From an uncultured Collinsella sp. (GTDB taxonomy: Bacteria > Actinomycetota > Coriobacteriia > Coriobacteriales > Coriobacteriaceae), in assembly GCA_934668345.1 (NCBI GenBank), contig CAKUNE010000010.1:1-13985 (forward strand): a DNA stretch of 13,985 nt. Direction: 5' to 3'. The notes under the pieces were generated by a model. It was not told the DNA's origin, searched no databases, and saw only the letters and a list, made by a program, of their open reading frames with translations. Below, in pieces: positions 13,941 to 13,985 of the stretch. The translations under genes and the position numbers were made by a program. Within the stretch, counting starts at the first letter, position 1, and each line of letters starts with the position of its first letter.

Positions 13941-13985
13941 TCGCGAGTTCCGCACGCAAAGGAGGCCACTTAATGTGGCCTCCGT
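13941..13985 (+). repeat. second copy of the structured repeat, cut by the window edge
   Basis: The 16 bp block TCGCGAGTTCCGCACG (13941-13956) is identical to the reverse complement of 13712-13727. It is followed at the same distance by GGAGGCCAC (13961-13969), loop TTAAT and GTGGCCTCC (13975-13983). The outer CGCAC arm (13951-13955) would pair with a GTGCG whose first two bases are the last of the window. The 5-nt bulge (GCAAA) has the same size as in the first copy (GAGCC on that strand). Confidence 0.7.

Noticed and set aside
13961..13985. Possible gene start: AAAGGAGG followed 7 nt later by ATG at 13973
   Set aside because: Both the ribosome binding site and the ATG are parts of the palindromic stem-loop shared with the copy at 13685-13707, where no gene follows. 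Only four codons are visible before the window ends.

Overview
The window is a GC-rich bacterial chromosome segment. The closest match I can suggest is a gut member of the Coriobacteriia, probably Collinsella-like. That is an inference from recognition, not a search. It rests on a DNA topoisomerase I with archaeal-style motifs, a class Ig aspartate aminotransferase, a Mn-dependent pyrophosphatase, an NhaA antiporter, hydrogenase-maturation genes and strong AGGAG-type ribosome binding sites. I see no phage, IS transposase, CRISPR array, rRNA or tRNA.

Layout. Positions 81-5269 hold five minus-strand genes in apparent operon order: tatA (GTG start) - tatC - hypA - hypB - topA. Overlaps or gaps are -1, 6, 55 and 54 bp, and the run ends at a strong hairpin terminator at 81-120. 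It pairs the twin-arginine translocon with nickel-insertion chaperones for hydrogenase or other Ni enzymes, then topoisomerase I. Next, on the minus strand, is an aspartate-aminotransferase-like gene followed by a single-domain STAS anti-sigma-factor antagonist (5422-7092). A small conserved-looking protein of unknown function (7252-7506) diverges from the aminotransferase. An AT-rich 234 bp segment with imperfect terminal inverted repeats (7564-7797) follows. nhaA (7879-9237, minus) comes next, with a leader that contains a textbook intrinsic terminator and a possible competing antiterminator arm. ppaC (9505-10428, minus) has its own terminator. A compact intergenic palindrome (10532-10585) separates it from a ROK-family glucokinase (10595-11548, minus).

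From 11549 the gene order becomes divergent. A 338 bp AT-rich control region holds a hairpin with T-runs on both sides and two palindromes. It leads into a GntR/HutC (UTRA) regulator (11887-12606, plus) and manA (12679-13611, plus). Glucokinase, the GntR regulator and mannose-6-phosphate isomerase together suggest a sugar-phosphate entry module.

The last 374 bases contain no gene but are the most structured stretch. A 30 bp inverted repeat (29/30 matched) encloses a hairpin. That hairpin's sequence family recurs in opposite orientation at the right edge (13941-13985), with two compensated base-pair changes, a conserved TTAAT loop and a conserved 5-nt bulge. The best candidates for something undescribed are this structured repeat, the nhaA leader and the inverted-repeat element at 7564-7797.
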